NCBI GenBank assembly: GCA_900314165.1
Contig: OMUE01000079.1
Location: forward strand, 1-14,235
From: an uncultured Acidaminococcus sp.
GTDB taxonomy: Bacteria > Bacillota_C > Negativicutes > Acidaminococcales > Acidaminococcaceae
DNA length: 14,235 bases
Direction of reading: 5' to 3'
The first letter of the stretch is position 1; every line of letters begins with the position of its first letter. Positions 13,901-14,235 of the stretch are shown piece by piece. The translations under genes and the position numbers were made by a program. The notes under the pieces were generated by a model. It saw nothing but the letters and a program-made list of their open reading frames with translations, was not told where the DNA came from and did no database searches.

Positions 13901-14189
13901 CAGCCGGCAGGAGCGGATGCAGCGGGCCATTACGAAGATTAAGCGTGACCTACAGGAAACCGGGGGACTGACCAAGGCTCAGGAAAACTTTCTGACGAAA
14001 GTGGGCAATTACTTCGTGAAGGACGAGAACTATACCATCCATAAAGAGATGTTCACGGATGACCTTCGCTTCCAACGGGAAGGCGGCTTCAAACGGTATG
14101 ACAAACTGTTCAACAATCAGCTGGAAGCCGTGCTGGGCAAGCTGAATGACTATCTCTACGACGACACTGAAGGAGGAACTAGTGCATGA
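10908..14189 (+). CDS. hsdR: type I restriction enzyme, R subunit (HsdR) with DUF4145-like N-terminus
   Basis: A 1093-residue motor/nuclease subunit of a type I restriction-modification complex. It pulls unmodified DNA and cuts it. Domains in order: a DUF4145-like helical domain (about 14-125, with RKARNKAVHD at 87-96), then a linker. Next is a RecB-like nuclease with D242, E256-x-K258 and Q271-x-x-x-Y275. The superfamily 2 helicase follows: Walker A ATGTGKT at 399-405, DEAH at 505-508, TAT at 549-551, then TGIDVP and QMLGRATRL as motifs V and VI. A C-terminal EcoEI-type domain probably contacts HsdM. The ribosome binding site GGGAGGA precedes the ATG. All motifs are present and it looks functional. 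It overlaps hsdM by ATGA. Confidence 0.95.
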   Translation: MSSNFTFLQTKFAPLAHLGEMAEQYCYSDPNSCLMKIGMMGETIVKAIFHYDRIALPLEDNAVNRINKLQEEDYISNDIADVLHVIRKARNKAVHDNLDSQPVCAQLLPMIWSVCQWFMEVYGDYNYQPSGRFEMPHERPKAELKKESRAQKVRDQAIADTAIENFGTVVTATEQERKQQAKKASHNRNITEEETRMIIDEQLNRVGWLADTVNLRYARGACPKKGVNQAIAEWPVQNGYADYALFAGLQLVGIIEAKRWDTDVVSIIDQQATDYPKLIREEDVNYVTGQWGEYKVPFTFATNGRRYIKQYEEKSGIWFRDLRDPANVPKALPGWFSPEGLLDKLKEQPDQARQKLDKLPYDELRDPNGLNLRDYQIEAIAAAENAIEQGKKSVLLAMATGTGKTRTVLGMIYRFLKTNRFHRILFLVDRNVLGSQALTTFQEVRLEQMLPLTSIYNVQGLDKDESLAKETRVQIATVQSMVRRILYHEGEAGYAISDFDLVIIDEAHRGYILDKDMTQEQSLYRDEMDYISKYRSVMEYFDAVKIALTATPALHTTQIFGSPVYTYSYRDAVIDGYLVDHNVPISLKTKLNTAGIHYKKGQEVDLFDPNEYEGVSSYEVPDDLNFDVDRFNREIIPEGFNKAVLREISNRIDPTDREAGKTLIYAVNDRHADMIVRILKEYYGEQGIPSEAVMKITGSIENGNQKKIQDVIRRFKNEQYPSIVVTVDLLTTGIDVPSITNLVFLRRVKSRILFEQMLGRATRLCPDIHKDKFDIYDAVGTYASFEPVNTMKPVVVQPKNTFHTMIEGLKDGSQTREAIQEKIDQVVAKLQRKQKNVQPDDEETFAVETHTVNIRDFIRQIRKGSPEEAKAKLIASEPALTELEKAKPPRAQIILDHQDDVVTEVSPTYGADETPQDYLAEFTKWINTNKNDIAALNLVLTSPKDLTYKELKQLRKLLGQHDFTETQLNTALKGVTKKDVAADIISLIRRAAMGSPLISRQERMQRAITKIKRDLQETGGLTKAQENFLTKVGNYFVKDENYTIHKEMFTDDLRFQREGGFKRYDKLFNNQLEAVLGKLNDYLYDDTEGGTSA

Positions 14190-14235
14190 CCACACAGGAA
14201 ATCGTTGCCAAGCTGTGGAATCTCTGCAACGTACT
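14186..14235 (+). CDS. hsdM: type I DNA methyltransferase subunit M (HsdM), 5' end only
   Basis: The ATG at 14186-14188 overlaps the hsdR stop (ATGA), with AGGAGG just inside the end of hsdR (14171-14176). The first 16 complete codons read MTTQEIVAKLWNLCNV, the typical N-terminus of EcoEI-type HsdM proteins. The gene continues past the window edge. It would form the adenine methylase core with HsdS; the order R-M and the overlap indicate an operon with translational coupling. Confidence 0.85.
   Translation, partial: MTTQEIVAKLWNLCNV

Overview
The window looks like chromosomal DNA of a low-redundancy, CTG/GGC-rich member of the Firmicutes. An outer-membrane (diderm) Negativicute such as Acidaminococcus or a relative is my best guess. 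The reasons are the strong AGGAGG-type ribosome binding sites, the gene content (Xaa-His dipeptidase, tandem AEC carriers, an ArnT-like lipid-linked sugar transferase) and the overall protein style. The taxon is inference; nothing in the window names it.

Layout. 1-26 (minus) holds only the first codons of a divergent gene. 27-376 is a regulatory region with two plus-strand promoters, an intrinsic terminator between them, and a hairpin that would cover the start codon of the divergent gene. 377-1816 is pepD. From 1886 to 7999 runs a tight co-directional block: two tandem paralogous AEC-family carriers, a MoxR-type AAA+ ATPase, its CoxE-like VWA partner, an ArnT/GT39-type membrane glycosyltransferase and a small helical protein of unknown function. 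Gaps within the block are at most about 35 bases, so it probably forms one operon from the promoter at 1824-1852.

8000-8324 has no protein gene. It contains a compact promoter / structured RNA / terminator cassette (about 8067-8171), which I consider the best candidate for an undescribed element here. A second near-consensus promoter follows immediately and drives a metallophosphoesterase (8325-9068).

9069-10907 is an accessory zone. Two copies of a composite intergenic repeat (9080-9271 and 10531-10825), in the same orientation, flank a minus-strand Rpn/PD-(D/E)XK 'transposase' gene (9467-10354). Directly after that gene lie a 5'-truncated yvrJ remnant and a 24-bp bidirectional terminator hairpin. 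Degenerate 7-base tandem repeats occur in both non-coding stretches.

10908-14235 starts a type I restriction-modification operon: complete hsdR, with a DUF4145-like N-terminal extension, overlapping by ATGA with the start of hsdM, which runs off the window. No tRNA, rRNA, CRISPR array or complete insertion sequence with terminal inverted repeats was seen.
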